This document shows, one piece after another, positions 26,274-34,491 of a stretch of 64,000 nucleotides of DNA; within the stretch, counting starts at the first letter, position 1; the number at the start of each line of letters is the position of its first letter. A model generated the notes under the pieces. It made no database searches. It saw only the letters and a list, made by a program, of their open reading frames with translations, and was not told where the DNA came from. The position numbers and the translations under genes are program-made. The stretch spans positions 62,001 through 126,000 of the forward strand of contig NZ_JBGUAU010000015.1 in NCBI RefSeq assembly GCF_041820985.1, read 5' to 3'. This stretch comes from Evansella sp041820985. Its GTDB lineage: Bacteria; Bacillota; Bacilli; Bacillales; Salisediminibacteriaceae.

Positions 26274-26666
26274 CTATAACTTCTTCGAAACTTTCTCGAC
26301 CGTCCCTCTTTGTTTCTCTATACCTACAAAAGATCCTAATGTAGGCTGAAATCCATCACCATTATATGAAAGACTCAATTTCTCTTCCATTAAATCTCCT
26401 GTTAGTATCGATTCAACAAATTTAGGTACATCATCAGTTGTCATCTCCTTATACCAATAACCATCTGGGTATGATATTAAAACACACTTATCTTGACATC
26501 GTCCATTACAGAGTGTTCTAGACGTATGTATCCTACTATCTAATCCTCTTTCTCCAATTTTCTTCCTAACTGCTTGAACTAGTTGTTCCGCTCCTGCCTT
26601 CGTACAACTACCACCATTACAAATAAATAAATGATTTCTTGTTTCCCTTAAATCCCAAGTCGCCAA
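26274..26666 (-). CDS. Thioredoxin-fold [2Fe-2S] ferredoxin-type protein
   Basis: A 130-residue protein with Cys16-x4-Cys21 (FICNGGSC) and Cys53-x3-Cys57-x3-Cys61 (LCNGRCQDKC), the cluster-binding pattern of thioredoxin-like [2Fe-2S] ferredoxins. It starts with TTG eight bases after AGGGGG and lies 15 bases downstream of a COG0523 GTPase, so both should be co-transcribed under the Zur box at 27707-27727. Its role is unclear: an electron donor or metal-handling partner of the GTPase is possible. Related proteins are also encoded near cobalamin genes, which lie 12 kb away here. Confidence 0.72.
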   Translation of the reverse strand: MATWDLRETRNHLFICNGGSCTKAGAEQLVQAVRKKIGERGLDSRIHTSRTLCNGRCQDKCVLISYPDGYWYKEMTTDDVPKFVESILTGDLMEEKLSLSYNGDGFQPTLGSFVGIEKQRGTVEKVSKKL

Positions 26667-26681
26667 AATAATTCCCCCCTA

Positions 26682-27677
26682 TTAAGTTGATGTACACTTT
26701 TCAAATTGCTCTTGGAACCACCTTTCATCTAAATCTTCACCAATGACAACCATTTCACTTTTCCGTCTTTCATGTTGTTCCCAAGGTCTATCTGCGTAAC
26801 CTGCAAATAGCATATGAACTCCTTGAAACACAAATCTTTTCTCTAGATTCTCAATGTTTAATATACCTTTGTAACGGTACATATTTGGTCCAAGCATTTT
26901 AATCACTATATCCATCCACATTTCTACTTTTCTAAGGTTTAATGGCTTATCCGTCCTTAAAACAATTGCTTTTACATGATCATCGTGATGATGATGGTGA
27001 TGTTCACTTAGAAAATTAGGCGCTATCTCGAGCTTCCTTTCTAAATCAAAGGAGAATATATCAAGAATTTTAGTTAATTCGACTTGACTATGCTCTCCAT
27101 ATTGAATCCTAGCAGCTGGATTCATCTTCCTTAGCCTATTTTCTAAAATAGTTAGTTCGTCTTCATTTACTAAATCAATCTTGTTAAGGAGCAGTACATC
27201 AGCAAAAGCAATTTGTTCCTGTGCTTCATGCGATCTGTCTAACTGACTATGAGCATGATAGGAATCAACAACTGTCACTATAGAATCCAATTGATAGTAT
27301 TCAGCTATTGAGAGATCTACAAAAAATGTTTGAGCAACAGGACCTGGATTTGCAAGGCCTGTTGTTTCGATAACGATCCGGTCAAATTCTAATTTCTCCT
27401 CTTCATTTCTAGCGCTTCTTTTTTCTCTTAAATCATAGAGAACCCGTATCAAATCTCCTCGGACATTGCAACATATACAACCATTATTCATCTCAAATAT
27501 TTCTTCATCTGCACCAACTACTAATTGGTTATCAATGCCCACTTCCCCAAACTCATTCACAATAACAGCAATCTTTTCCCCATGATCTTCACTTAAGATA
27601 TAGTTTAATAACGTGGTTTTTCCAGCCCCTAAAAATCCAGTTAAAACTGTAACAGGAACCTTATTACTTTTATTCAT
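26682..27677 (-). CDS. COG0523 GTPase, putative zinc metallochaperone (copy A)
   Basis: A 331-residue G3E-family GTPase of the CobW/YciC/ZigA group, which delivers metal to client proteins under zinc starvation. Walker A GFLGAGKTT starts at Gly14, the metal motif CICC is at residues 67-70, NKID is the G4 motif, and a His-rich run (EHHHHHHDDH) lies between the G and CobW_C domains. Its ATG follows a Zur box by 30 bases. The [2Fe-2S] protein is encoded directly downstream. CobW proper is a cobalt chaperone, but the Zur site and neighbours argue for zinc. Confidence 0.88.
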   Translation of the reverse strand: MNKSNKVPVTVLTGFLGAGKTTLLNYILSEDHGEKIAVIVNEFGEVGIDNQLVVGADEEIFEMNNGCICCNVRGDLIRVLYDLREKRSARNEEEKLEFDRIVIETTGLANPGPVAQTFFVDLSIAEYYQLDSIVTVVDSYHAHSQLDRSHEAQEQIAFADVLLLNKIDLVNEDELTILENRLRKMNPAARIQYGEHSQVELTKILDIFSFDLERKLEIAPNFLSEHHHHHHDDHVKAIVLRTDKPLNLRKVEMWMDIVIKMLGPNMYRYKGILNIENLEKRFVFQGVHMLFAGYADRPWEQHERRKSEMVVIGEDLDERWFQEQFEKCTST

Positions 27678-27706
27678 TTTTCATTTCCTCCAATTTATAA
27701 TCGTCC

Positions 27707-27727
27707 AAATCGAAATTATTACGATTA
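27707..27727 (-). promoter_or_regulatory. Zur box 1 (COG0523 copy A)
   Basis: A 21-bp near palindrome with 10-base arms AAATCGAAAT and ATTACGATTA around a central T, close to the Bacillus Zur consensus (TCGTAAT-N-ATTACGA core). It lies 30 bases before the ATG of the COG0523 gene. Confidence 0.8.
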
Positions 27728-27791
27728 ACAATATAAAAAAATACTATTTTGTTTTCCTTTGGAGTCTAGCCATAAAAAATCTAGCTATGTT

Positions 27792-28235
27792 TCAACACCC
27801 CTTATATCCCCTTACATCGGCTAATAGTTTATCCAATGCTTGCCATGCCATTAATGCACAGTTATGACGTGCCCGAAATCTGTTTACCCCTTGTAACGAT
27901 ATTGCATCCCCTAGATCAATCTCCTCGTTTGTTTGACTACCATTGCGTATTAATCTTTCAAACTCTCCCCTTAATTTGGTTACATCACGTAAATCTTTAT
28001 TTTTTATTAACTCTGTCATCATAGATGAGGAAGCCATACTAATACTGCACCCCACCCCTTCAAAGGTAACTTCTTTGATTTTCTCCCCCTGCAATTGAAG
28101 GTATAAGGTTATTACATCCCCACATGTAGGGTTTTTATAATGAATTTTCCGTACGTTCTCTCCTTCTAATCGCTTATGATTACGTCTATATTTCGCATGT
28201 TCTATTACTATACTTTTGTATAAGCCATCAAGCAT
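27792..28235 (-). CDS. SufU-type iron-sulfur assembly protein paralogue
   Basis: A 147-residue member of the SufU/IscU fold family. The zinc/persulfide ligands of SufU are all present: Cys38 and Asp40 in PTCGDV, Cys63 in GVGCSISMASSS, and Cys126 in RHNCALMAWQAL. SufU in B. subtilis is a zinc-dependent sulfur acceptor of SufS. This gene stands alone, away from sufBCD, behind the most perfect Zur box of the window, so it looks like a specialised zinc-starvation copy rather than the housekeeping one. How it differs in function is not visible from sequence. Confidence 0.85.
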   Translation of the reverse strand: MLDGLYKSIVIEHAKYRRNHKRLEGENVRKIHYKNPTCGDVITLYLQLQGEKIKEVTFEGVGCSISMASSSMMTELIKNKDLRDVTKLRGEFERLIRNGSQTNEEIDLGDAISLQGVNRFRARHNCALMAWQALDKLLADVRGYKGC

Positions 28236-28297
28236 ATCCCTTCCCTCTCCTCAAATCGAATATAGTAATCTTTATGTTACCAGGCACGCTACAAAAC

Positions 28298-28318
28298 AAA
28301 TAGTAATCATTACTATTT
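28298..28318 (-). promoter_or_regulatory. Zur box 2 (SufU paralogue)
   Basis: A perfect 21-bp palindrome: arms AAATAGTAAT and ATTACTATTT around a central C. It lies 63 bases before the SufU-type start codon. Confidence 0.82.
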
Positions 28319-28480
28319 ATATGTAATTTTAAATGTTTTTATTCTCCTCGTCAAATGATAAATAAGATTTATATATGTTTCAACCCACCTTTTAATTATT
28401 GAAAAAACAGTACTTAAATGTAATTTTTATAATTACGAAATACGTATGTAAAGATTTTTATGTTAATAGCTGTTATACTC

Positions 28481-28501
28481 ATATTGTAACGATTACTATT
28501 T
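28481..28501 (+). promoter_or_regulatory. Zur box 3 (folE2)
   Basis: Arms ATATTGTAAC and ATTACTATTT around a central G; seven of ten arm positions pair. It lies 20 bases before the folE2 start codon. Weaker than the other boxes, but folE2 (yciA) is a known Zur target in B. subtilis. Confidence 0.65.
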
Positions 28502-28521
28502 AAACCTATAAGGAGTATGCT

Positions 28522-29421
28522 ATGAATAAGAAGAAACTACCCAATAAAGAAGAGCGCCACAAAAGGTTCGGCTCCGTACAGCCATCACCAGGAAATAAGC
28601 CAATAAATAAAGAAGACATGATGGACCTCCAAAACACACCTAGTGATTTTTTATTCCCGCTTGACTTTGTAGGAATATGTAATGTAAAGCACCCGGTAAT
28701 TATCCATTCAAGTTATGACCCTAATGAACAAACCACAGTTGGAACATTCTCATTAACAACAGACTTACACCAGTTTAGTAAAGGCATTAATATGAGCCGA
28801 CTTACAGAACTGCTACAAGACTATCATCTGAAGGAATTTGTTCTAGATTGGGAAAGTCTATATTCTTTTACCAAAGAATTAGTTCAAAGAATGGAACAAA
28901 GGAGTGCACAAATGAGTGTACGTTTTCCTTGGTTTTTTAATAGGGCTAGTCCTGTTTTAAATAAAGCTGGATTAGCACATGCTGAAGCATGCATGAACGT
29001 CACCTATCATCAAGAGAATGGTTTTTCCCATGAAGTGGAACTAAAAACTGCTGTTACAACCCTATGTCCCTGTTCAAAAGAAATAAGCGAATACAGTGCC
29101 CACAATCAAAGAGGTTATGTAACTATCAAAGCAGAATACCTAAATCCCTTTGAGGTAAATAATGATTGGAAAGTAGAATTACTTGAAGCAGCAGAATCAA
29201 ATGCAAGTTCCAACTTATATCCAGTATTGAAGAGACCGGATGAAAAGTCTGTAACAGAACGCGCATATGAGAACCCACGATTTGTAGAAGACATGGTTCG
29301 TTTAGTGAGCGCAGAATTATATGAAAATGAATACATAAAATCATTTACGGTGGAATGCAGGAATGAGGAATCAATTCATATACATGACGCAATTGCAAAA
29401 TTATCTTATACAAAGGAGTAA
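28522..29421 (+). CDS. folE2: GTP cyclohydrolase FolE2 (type IB)
   Basis: The first enzyme of folate/queuosine synthesis, converting GTP to dihydroneopterin triphosphate. FolE2 can work with metals other than zinc and replaces the zinc enzyme FolE during zinc starvation. The 299-residue protein has the family's early DFLFPLDFVGICNVKHPV segment and the catalytic Cys in TTLCPCSKEISEYSAHNQRG. AAGGAG precedes the ATG. It is followed 89 bases later by a COG0523 GTPase with no intervening terminator, so the two are probably one operon. Confidence 0.94.
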   Translation: MNKKKLPNKEERHKRFGSVQPSPGNKPINKEDMMDLQNTPSDFLFPLDFVGICNVKHPVIIHSSYDPNEQTTVGTFSLTTDLHQFSKGINMSRLTELLQDYHLKEFVLDWESLYSFTKELVQRMEQRSAQMSVRFPWFFNRASPVLNKAGLAHAEACMNVTYHQENGFSHEVELKTAVTTLCPCSKEISEYSAHNQRGYVTIKAEYLNPFEVNNDWKVELLEAAESNASSNLYPVLKRPDEKSVTERAYENPRFVEDMVRLVSAELYENEYIKSFTVECRNEESIHIHDAIAKLSYTKE

Positions 29422-29510
29422 GCATAAAACTGATATGATGAAATTCAAAATAGAGGTCTTACCAATACTTTCGCATGACTAGTAACAAAAGGATTAAAGG
29501 AGATATGGAC

Positions 29511-30443
29511 ATGTGTAAAAAAGTTGATATTGTTATTCTTAGTGGTTTTTTAGGGAGTGGGAAAAGTACATTACTAGCTAATTTAATCAAATACGAGCAA
29601 AAGCAAGGAAGAAAGATTGGAGTTATCATGAACGAGATGGGAGAAGTTAATATTGATAGGGAACTCATTCCGTCAGATACTCCCCTAAGAGAATTACTGA
29701 ATGGTTGTGTATGTTGCAATTTACGAGGAGAATTAAGCTTACAGATAAAAGAGCTATTAAACATCCACGAACTAGATGTAATATACATTGAGTCAACAGG
29801 TGCAGCTCACTTAATAGAAACAGTTGATGCTTGTACTCATCCTACGTTAGCAAACTACATAACAATGAAAGGGATTATTACGGTAGTGAACGCTAAACAG
29901 TGGCTTCACGGTAAAATGAGTATTAAGCTAAAAAAGCTTATGAAAGAACAGGTAAAATTTGCAGATGTTATAGTTATAAACAAAATGGATACAGTCGAGG
30001 CAAACATGTTGGACTCATTAGTTGCAAGCATTAAGGAAATAAATGGTGAAGGAGCTATTTTTCCTGCAGTACACGCAAATATCAATCCGGCTATATTTTT
30101 TTCAAACAACTGTCCTATTAAATCACAAACATATGACGATACGAAAGAAGAGCATGCTCATCTCCATCTAAATACATTTACCTTTCGTTTTGAGCATCCA
30201 ATCAACCGTATTCGATTGGAAAATTGGTTAACTAAATTGCCTGGTCAATTATATAGAGCAAAAGGCTTTGTTGAAATAGATGAAAGTCCAGGCACATATC
30301 TTTTAAACTATTCTTATGGTTCTATCATGTTAGAATATTGTAGAAAGAATTTAGATTACCCGACACTATTAGTTGTCATAGGTGAAAATCTTGATTATGA
30401 ACATATGATTACAACGATAACAGAGGTGCAAACAAAGTTATAA
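29511..30443 (+). CDS. COG0523 GTPase, putative metallochaperone (copy B)
   Basis: A 310-residue G3E GTPase. Walker A GFLGSGKST starts at Gly12, the metal motif CVCC is at residues 66-69 (NGCVCCNLRGEL), and the G4 motif is NKMD. The His-rich linker is short (HAHLHLN). I chose ATG 29511 because AAAGGAG ends eight bases before it; ATGs at 29475 and 29505 have no or poorly spaced sites. It follows folE2, so FolE2 or its folate-pathway partners are candidate clients. It shares only the core motifs with copy A. Confidence 0.87.
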   Translation: MCKKVDIVILSGFLGSGKSTLLANLIKYEQKQGRKIGVIMNEMGEVNIDRELIPSDTPLRELLNGCVCCNLRGELSLQIKELLNIHELDVIYIESTGAAHLIETVDACTHPTLANYITMKGIITVVNAKQWLHGKMSIKLKKLMKEQVKFADVIVINKMDTVEANMLDSLVASIKEINGEGAIFPAVHANINPAIFFSNNCPIKSQTYDDTKEEHAHLHLNTFTFRFEHPINRIRLENWLTKLPGQLYRAKGFVEIDESPGTYLLNYSYGSIMLEYCRKNLDYPTLLVVIGENLDYEHMITTITEVQTKL

Positions 30444-30480
30444 AGTTGTCACTTAATCAATCTCTACAATATTAACAAGA

Positions 30481-30518
30481 AGATGGAACCTAGAAATTAC
30501 TATAGAGTTCCATCTTTT
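30481..30518 (+). terminator. Terminator of the folE2 operon
   Basis: AGATGGAAC and GTTCCATCT form a 9-bp stem followed by TTTTC, 37 bases after the stop of COG0523 copy B. Confidence 0.75.
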
Positions 30519-30590
30519 CAAGCTGAATCATATACCAATAGGAAAAACGTCACTTTTCTTTCATAGCAGTGGGGCCTTCTTGATAATTTT

Positions 30591-31001
30591 TCATTTCTTG
30601 CAATCATCACAATACCCATATATTTCAAATTTATGGCCTGTTATTGTGAACCCAGGAGGATTACCAAAGATAGAATCCATTGGACAAATGTTAATAACTT
30701 GTACTTTCCCGCATTCTGTACAAATAATATGATGATGGTGATGGTCTGCACAGGAAAACCTATATACTTTTTCGCCATTTAGGTCCGTCGTTTCTAGAAC
30801 CTCTGCCTCTTCAAAAAAAGAGATGTTAAGATAGACTGTATTTAAACTAATAGTAGGATACTCTTGTTTGATTTTTTGATAAACCTCTTTCACGGAGAGA
30901 TAGCCGTTTATATTAGAAAATATCTCTAACATCTTTTCTCTTTTCTGCGTGTATTTAAATCCATGATCTTTTAACTTTTGCATAGCTACTTCTACTTCCA
31001 T
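30591..31001 (-). CDS. zur: Fur-family regulator, probable Zur
   Basis: A 136-residue Fur-superfamily repressor: winged-helix DNA-binding domain (FKYTQKREKMLEIF, TISLNTVYLNISFFEE) then a dimerisation domain with the metal-binding HHHHH run (ADHHHHHIICTECGK) and two CxxC structural zinc pairs (CTEC and CDDC). Zur is the best call among Fur, PerR and Zur because it sits among eight Zur-box-like sites and zinc-starvation genes. The ATG at 31001 follows GAGGG by five bases; a GTG at 31013 would be within the site. A Zur box lies 77 bases upstream, suggesting self-control. Confidence 0.8.
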   Translation of the reverse strand: MEVEVAMQKLKDHGFKYTQKREKMLEIFSNINGYLSVKEVYQKIKQEYPTISLNTVYLNISFFEEAEVLETTDLNGEKVYRFSCADHHHHHIICTECGKVQVINICPMDSIFGNPPGFTITGHKFEIYGYCDDCKK

Positions 31002-31077
31002 ATAATCCCTCACTTAATTTTTCAACGTTCTAAAAGCGGTTTATAATATAATTATACTCATTATTTACATCTTAAAT

Positions 31078-31098
31078 AAATAGTAATTGCTATTATTT
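31078..31098 (-). promoter_or_regulatory. Zur box 4 (upstream of the Zur-type regulator)
   Basis: Arms AAATAGTAAT and GCTATTATTT around a central T; the outer bases pair well and the inner ones less so. It lies between the YcgQ-type stop and the regulator's start, so it can only serve the regulator. Confidence 0.6.
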
Positions 31099-31139
31099 AT
31101 GTTATCCTCAATGAAAGTAAAATTATGAACTAAGGACAT

Positions 31140-31952
31140 TTATGGATAAATATACGTCGCTTTCGGTCGCTCTATTTTTTTCCATTGTTTCACAAGAACA
31201 ATTGGTATTGTATTTTCAGCATTTTCCATTAACTTAATTTCTCCGTTCACTCTTACCCACTCATCTACATTTCTCCTATTTTTATCATCAGTTGATAACA
31301 GCAAACCTGTAACATGAGCGTCAGCAACACAGTGTGTAACTAAAAACCTAGCCAAAAGCGGATATTCATGAGAGTATGTCTCATCCATATAAATAAATCC
31401 TTCTAACTCAATAGGTTTCCCTTCAAACACCTCTGGATAAGTAAGAATATTGTTCACAAATACAGAGAAATTATCATTATTTAACATGAGGACAGGACTT
31501 CCGATCATTTCGTGAAAAACGTTGTTTGACGTACCCACCTTACCTGAATGATCAGTATGTGTTGAATTAGTAGTATAACAGATTCCTCTTTTCACAGCCT
31601 CTGCAGCACCAAGATCTTTATATGGAAGGAGAAATCCTGTTACTATTGGAAGTATTATTATGAAGTAAATAACAACATTTTTTAAAGGAATCGTTCTTAC
31701 ACCAATCATCTCATGATTACACCCTAAAATGGTGCAGTAGTCATGATCTTCCGCTTGCTCTTTCGAAATAAATATTCTAGGTACTTGAATAAAAAATAGA
31801 AAGAGAAAGAGAATGGAAGCTATCTGACTAAACGCTGTATACTGAGGATTAATAAACATAATAATCTCTCCTGTATGGTGTAGCCTAAAAATAAATCCTG
31901 AAAACATTAGTAAAATGATTGCTTTTATAGCTTGCTGACTTTGATAATACAA
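31140..31952 (-). CDS. ycgQ: TIGR03943/DUF1980 membrane protein, YcgQ-like
   Basis: A 270-residue protein with four hydrophobic segments in the first 120 residues, including one reading VVIYFIIILPIVTGFLLPY, and a soluble OB-like C-terminal domain (IELEGFIYMDETYSHEYPLLARF, LLSTDDKNR, VRVNGEIKL). This is the TIGR03943 (YcgQ) partner of YcgR-type permeases. It lies 12 bases after the permease gene under the same Zur box. In B. subtilis ycgR-ycgQ neighbours the zinc genes yciA-yciC. A role in zinc uptake is suspected from regulation, not proven. Confidence 0.82.
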   Translation of the reverse strand: MYYQSQQAIKAIILLMFSGFIFRLHHTGEIIMFINPQYTAFSQIASILFLFLFFIQVPRIFISKEQAEDHDYCTILGCNHEMIGVRTIPLKNVVIYFIIILPIVTGFLLPYKDLGAAEAVKRGICYTTNSTHTDHSGKVGTSNNVFHEMIGSPVLMLNNDNFSVFVNNILTYPEVFEGKPIELEGFIYMDETYSHEYPLLARFLVTHCVADAHVTGLLLSTDDKNRRNVDEWVRVNGEIKLMENAENTIPIVLVKQWKKIERPKATYIYP

Positions 31953-31964
31953 AGAAAAAACCTC

Positions 31965-32966
31965 CTATACCCATGGATGAACAAACATTAGAATACCAAA
32001 TACACTCAATGTAATAATCACCATTAAAATGACTACAAAACGAAGCTTAAACACTGCCATCATCATAATCGTATTTTTTAAATCGAGCATCGGTCCATAA
32101 ATTAGAAAACCTAATAAAGAAGTTTCAGGAAACACATGACGAAAGGAGGCCCCAATAAAAGCATCTGCTTCCGAACAAAGAGATAAGAGATAAGCTAACC
32201 CCATCATCATTGCTGTAGAATAGACCACCCCTTGCCCCATTCCAATTAAGGTATTGGTAGATACATAGGTTTGAACAAATGCCGCCAACATGGCCCCAAT
32301 TATTAAATACTTAGCAACATCAAAAAACTCATCCACGGAATGGATTAACATAGCTTTTATTCGCAATAAGAGAGGAAAACGGTAGGTTGACTGATCCAAT
32401 TCAGGTAGATTAGTTGTTTTTTTTAATTGATTTCCTTTAAATAGAAAGCTAATGATCATAGCAATAACAATTGCAATAAGCAAACCCAATCCCATTCTCC
32501 ATAATGCTATCCGTACATCTTGGCCAAAAGCCATATAAGTGGAAGCAATAACAATTGGATTAATAAGAGGGCCCGTTAGGAGAAAACCCACCCCTGCAAA
32601 TATGGGAACCCCCTTGTACACTAATTTCCTCACTATTGGAACGATCCCACATTCACACGCTGGAAATAATGCTCCCAGCATACAACTCATCCCTACAGCC
32701 ATCAATTTATTCTTTGGAATTAGTTTTTTTATATGTTCTTCTGTAACAAAAACTTGTATAAGGCCCGCTATAAAGACTCCAATTAAAACAAAGGGAAGTG
32801 CCTCAATTAATATACTAAGAAAAATCGTGTTAATGGCTAAAAGAGAATCGGGTAATACTATTATTTTCAAAGTCCATCTCTCATTGACAACCACAAGATA
32901 AATTACAGATGCTAAAACAATGAAACCAGTAATTTCTGCTAAGTTATGTTCAATACGCCGTATCAT
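31965..32966 (-). CDS. ycgR: COG0701-family permease, YcgR-like
   Basis: A 333-residue integral membrane protein of the COG0701 (DUF318) permease family with about eight helices. Family motifs: ALFPACECGIVPIVRKL, which carries a Cys-x-Cys pair, and GVGFLLTGPLINPIVIAST and SEADAFIGASF. I start at the ATG 32966 because GGAGG lies six bases upstream; a longer reading from 33023 starts almost inside the Zur box and lacks a site. The Cys pair and conserved Glu make metal-related transport likely, but the substrate is unproven. Confidence 0.82.
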   Translation of the reverse strand: MIRRIEHNLAEITGFIVLASVIYLVVVNERWTLKIIVLPDSLLAINTIFLSILIEALPFVLIGVFIAGLIQVFVTEEHIKKLIPKNKLMAVGMSCMLGALFPACECGIVPIVRKLVYKGVPIFAGVGFLLTGPLINPIVIASTYMAFGQDVRIALWRMGLGLLIAIVIAMIISFLFKGNQLKKTTNLPELDQSTYRFPLLLRIKAMLIHSVDEFFDVAKYLIIGAMLAAFVQTYVSTNTLIGMGQGVVYSTAMMMGLAYLLSLCSEADAFIGASFRHVFPETSLLGFLIYGPMLDLKNTIMMMAVFKLRFVVILMVIITLSVFGILMFVHPWV

Positions 32967-33029
32967 TGGATCCTCCATACTTTTAATTTTTACTGAAAAT
33001 ATATGCGGACAAGCAAGGATCATGACATC

Positions 33030-33050
33030 AAATCGAAATAATTACGATTT
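33030..33050 (-). promoter_or_regulatory. Zur box 5 (ycgR-ycgQ)
   Basis: Arms AAATCGAAAT and ATTACGATTT around a central A. It lies inside a longer inverted repeat, GACATCAAATCG and CGATTTGATGTC, at 33024-33056. It sits 64 bases before the permease start. Confidence 0.8.
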
Positions 33051-33057
33051 GATGTCA

Positions 33058-33094
33058 TTAAAAAAACAACAAAGAAAAATTCCTTTGTTGTTTC
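33058..33094 (-). terminator. Terminator of COG0523 copy C
   Basis: AACAACAAAG and CTTTGTTGTT form the stem around a GAATTTTT-type loop, and the minus strand continues in TTTTTTT. It ends the copy C transcript just before Zur box 5. Confidence 0.82.
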
Positions 33095-33100
33095 TCATCA

Positions 33101-34084
33101 TTAAAAATTCAGCTTTGCCCATTCACTTTCCACTACATCACGATCTAAGTCTACCCCAATCATTACTAAGTAATTTCTACCCTTATGTTCCGATGGTTCG
33201 AGATATGTTCTTTTCATTACATGTTGTAGTAAGTAGCACCCTTCCTTTAAAGGGATGTACCCTTTTGCCCTTAACAAATTGGGGCGCCACTTCTTTAAAA
33301 ACTTTTCGATTTTAGCTGGTTTCGTTTGTTGGTTTACATTCAACGTAATCGTATTTATCCGAGAGTAGGAACGGTTATTTTTATGGTCATGATTGTGACG
33401 GTGCTTATGTTCCTCATGAGAGTGTGTATGCCTATTTTTTTGCAATGATAATTTATTCGTAATTACCTTTACATCTGCTAACAAAAGATCCAAATCTACT
33501 TCGCTATAAGAAGTGAAATATACTGGTGATATTGCATTTTGTTTTTTAATTACTTTCCTTACTTTTTCCTTTTGAGATTCTGAAATTAAATCTACTTTAT
33601 TTACTATTAAAATATCAGCAACTTCTATTTGTCGCCTCGTTGTTTGAACCAGTTCTCGAACAGATTCAAAAATACTGTTATACTCTAGAACATTCTCCCC
33701 ATCAAGGACCGTTATTACTTTTTCTAAATAAAGATAATCGATCAGTTCAGGTTCAGTTAAAGAATCTACCACTTCTTCTGGATTAGCCACCCCTGTTAAT
33801 TCAATAAAAATGACATCTGGCTCTTGTTGAAGGAGTTTTTTGATTGAATCAGCAACTTCACTTTTTTTACTACAACAAATACAACCATCCAATAACTTTT
33901 CAATGATCTGTTGTTTATTCTTTTCAAGAATAATCTCTCCATCCATATCTGTTTTGCCTATCTCATTCATTAAAACAGCAGGAGTAACTTCCTTTCCTTC
34001 ACATGTTTGGAGTAATTGCTTTAGAAGTGTTGTTTTACCGCTCCCTAAAAAGCCACTTAGAACAAATACCGGGATTTTTGCCAT
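33101..34084 (-). CDS. COG0523 GTPase, putative metallochaperone (copy C)
   Basis: A 327-residue G3E GTPase. Walker A GFLGSGKTT starts at Gly11, CICC is at residues 68-71 (DGCICCSKKSEV), NKVD is G4, and the inter-domain linker is rich in His (HTHSHEEHKHRHNHDH). It is monocistronic: its own Zur box lies 58 bases upstream and a terminator follows the stop. The unusual NEIG-KTDMDGEI stretch replaces the NEFGEVGID of copy A, so client recognition may differ. Confidence 0.87.
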   Translation of the reverse strand: MAKIPVFVLSGFLGSGKTTLLKQLLQTCEGKEVTPAVLMNEIGKTDMDGEIILEKNKQQIIEKLLDGCICCSKKSEVADSIKKLLQQEPDVIFIELTGVANPEEVVDSLTEPELIDYLYLEKVITVLDGENVLEYNSIFESVRELVQTTRRQIEVADILIVNKVDLISESQKEKVRKVIKKQNAISPVYFTSYSEVDLDLLLADVKVITNKLSLQKNRHTHSHEEHKHRHNHDHKNNRSYSRINTITLNVNQQTKPAKIEKFLKKWRPNLLRAKGYIPLKEGCYLLQHVMKRTYLEPSEHKGRNYLVMIGVDLDRDVVESEWAKLNF

Positions 34085-34141
34085 TCCTTTCCCCTCCCAT
34101 AAAAATATTACTTAAGGTTACTGCAATATATATATCTATTT

Positions 34142-34162
34142 AAATCGTAATTATTACTATTT
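34142..34162 (-). promoter_or_regulatory. Zur box 6 (COG0523 copy C)
   Basis: Arms AAATCGTAAT and ATTACTATTT around a central T, 58 bases before the copy C start codon. Confidence 0.8.
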
Positions 34163-34210
34163 ACAACGATATTTTTTAGGGGATCCTTTTTTCCTGATAT
34201 AGGCAAACTA

Positions 34211-34474
34211 TCATTTCACTTCTACGTCCTGAAATATCCTGCTGTTAGTTGCACCAGACTGATATAGATACTTTCCCGTATAGGGGTCAGCCTCTTCATT
34301 AACTTCTGCAAATACTAATTGACATATTCTTCTTCCAACAGTCAATTCAATAGGAAGACTTTTCCCTAAACGTAAATCGATAGATGCTGGTTGGATTTGC
34401 TCCTCGTAAAAGGGATTTACCTTGATTTTTTCCGAGTAAATGTTAGATAGTATGCTTCTTCCAGATAATATCAA
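34211..34474 (-). CDS. Internally deleted dCTP-deaminase-like protein
   Basis: An 87-residue protein that starts like a dCTP deaminase (MILSGRSIL, QIQPASIDLRLG) and ends like one (LPIELTVGRRICQLVF, DPYTGKYLYQSGATNSRIFQD). Full-length enzymes have about 170-190 residues; the middle part with the catalytic GRSSxGR region is missing, and the junction at about residue 38 is in frame. It starts with TTG eight bases after AAGGTG and 17 bases after COG0523 copy D, so it is still positioned to be translated under Zur box 7. It cannot be a normal deaminase; it may be a remnant or a repurposed subunit. Confidence 0.72.
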   Translation of the reverse strand: MILSGRSILSNIYSEKIKVNPFYEEQIQPASIDLRLGKSLPIELTVGRRICQLVFAEVNEEADPYTGKYLYQSGATNSRIFQDVEVK

Positions 34475-34491
34475 TTGTTTTCACCTTCTCC

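Noticed and set aside
32967..33023. Longer N-terminus for the YcgR-like permease
   Set aside because: It starts next to the Zur box without a ribosome binding site, while GGAGG is well placed for ATG 32966.
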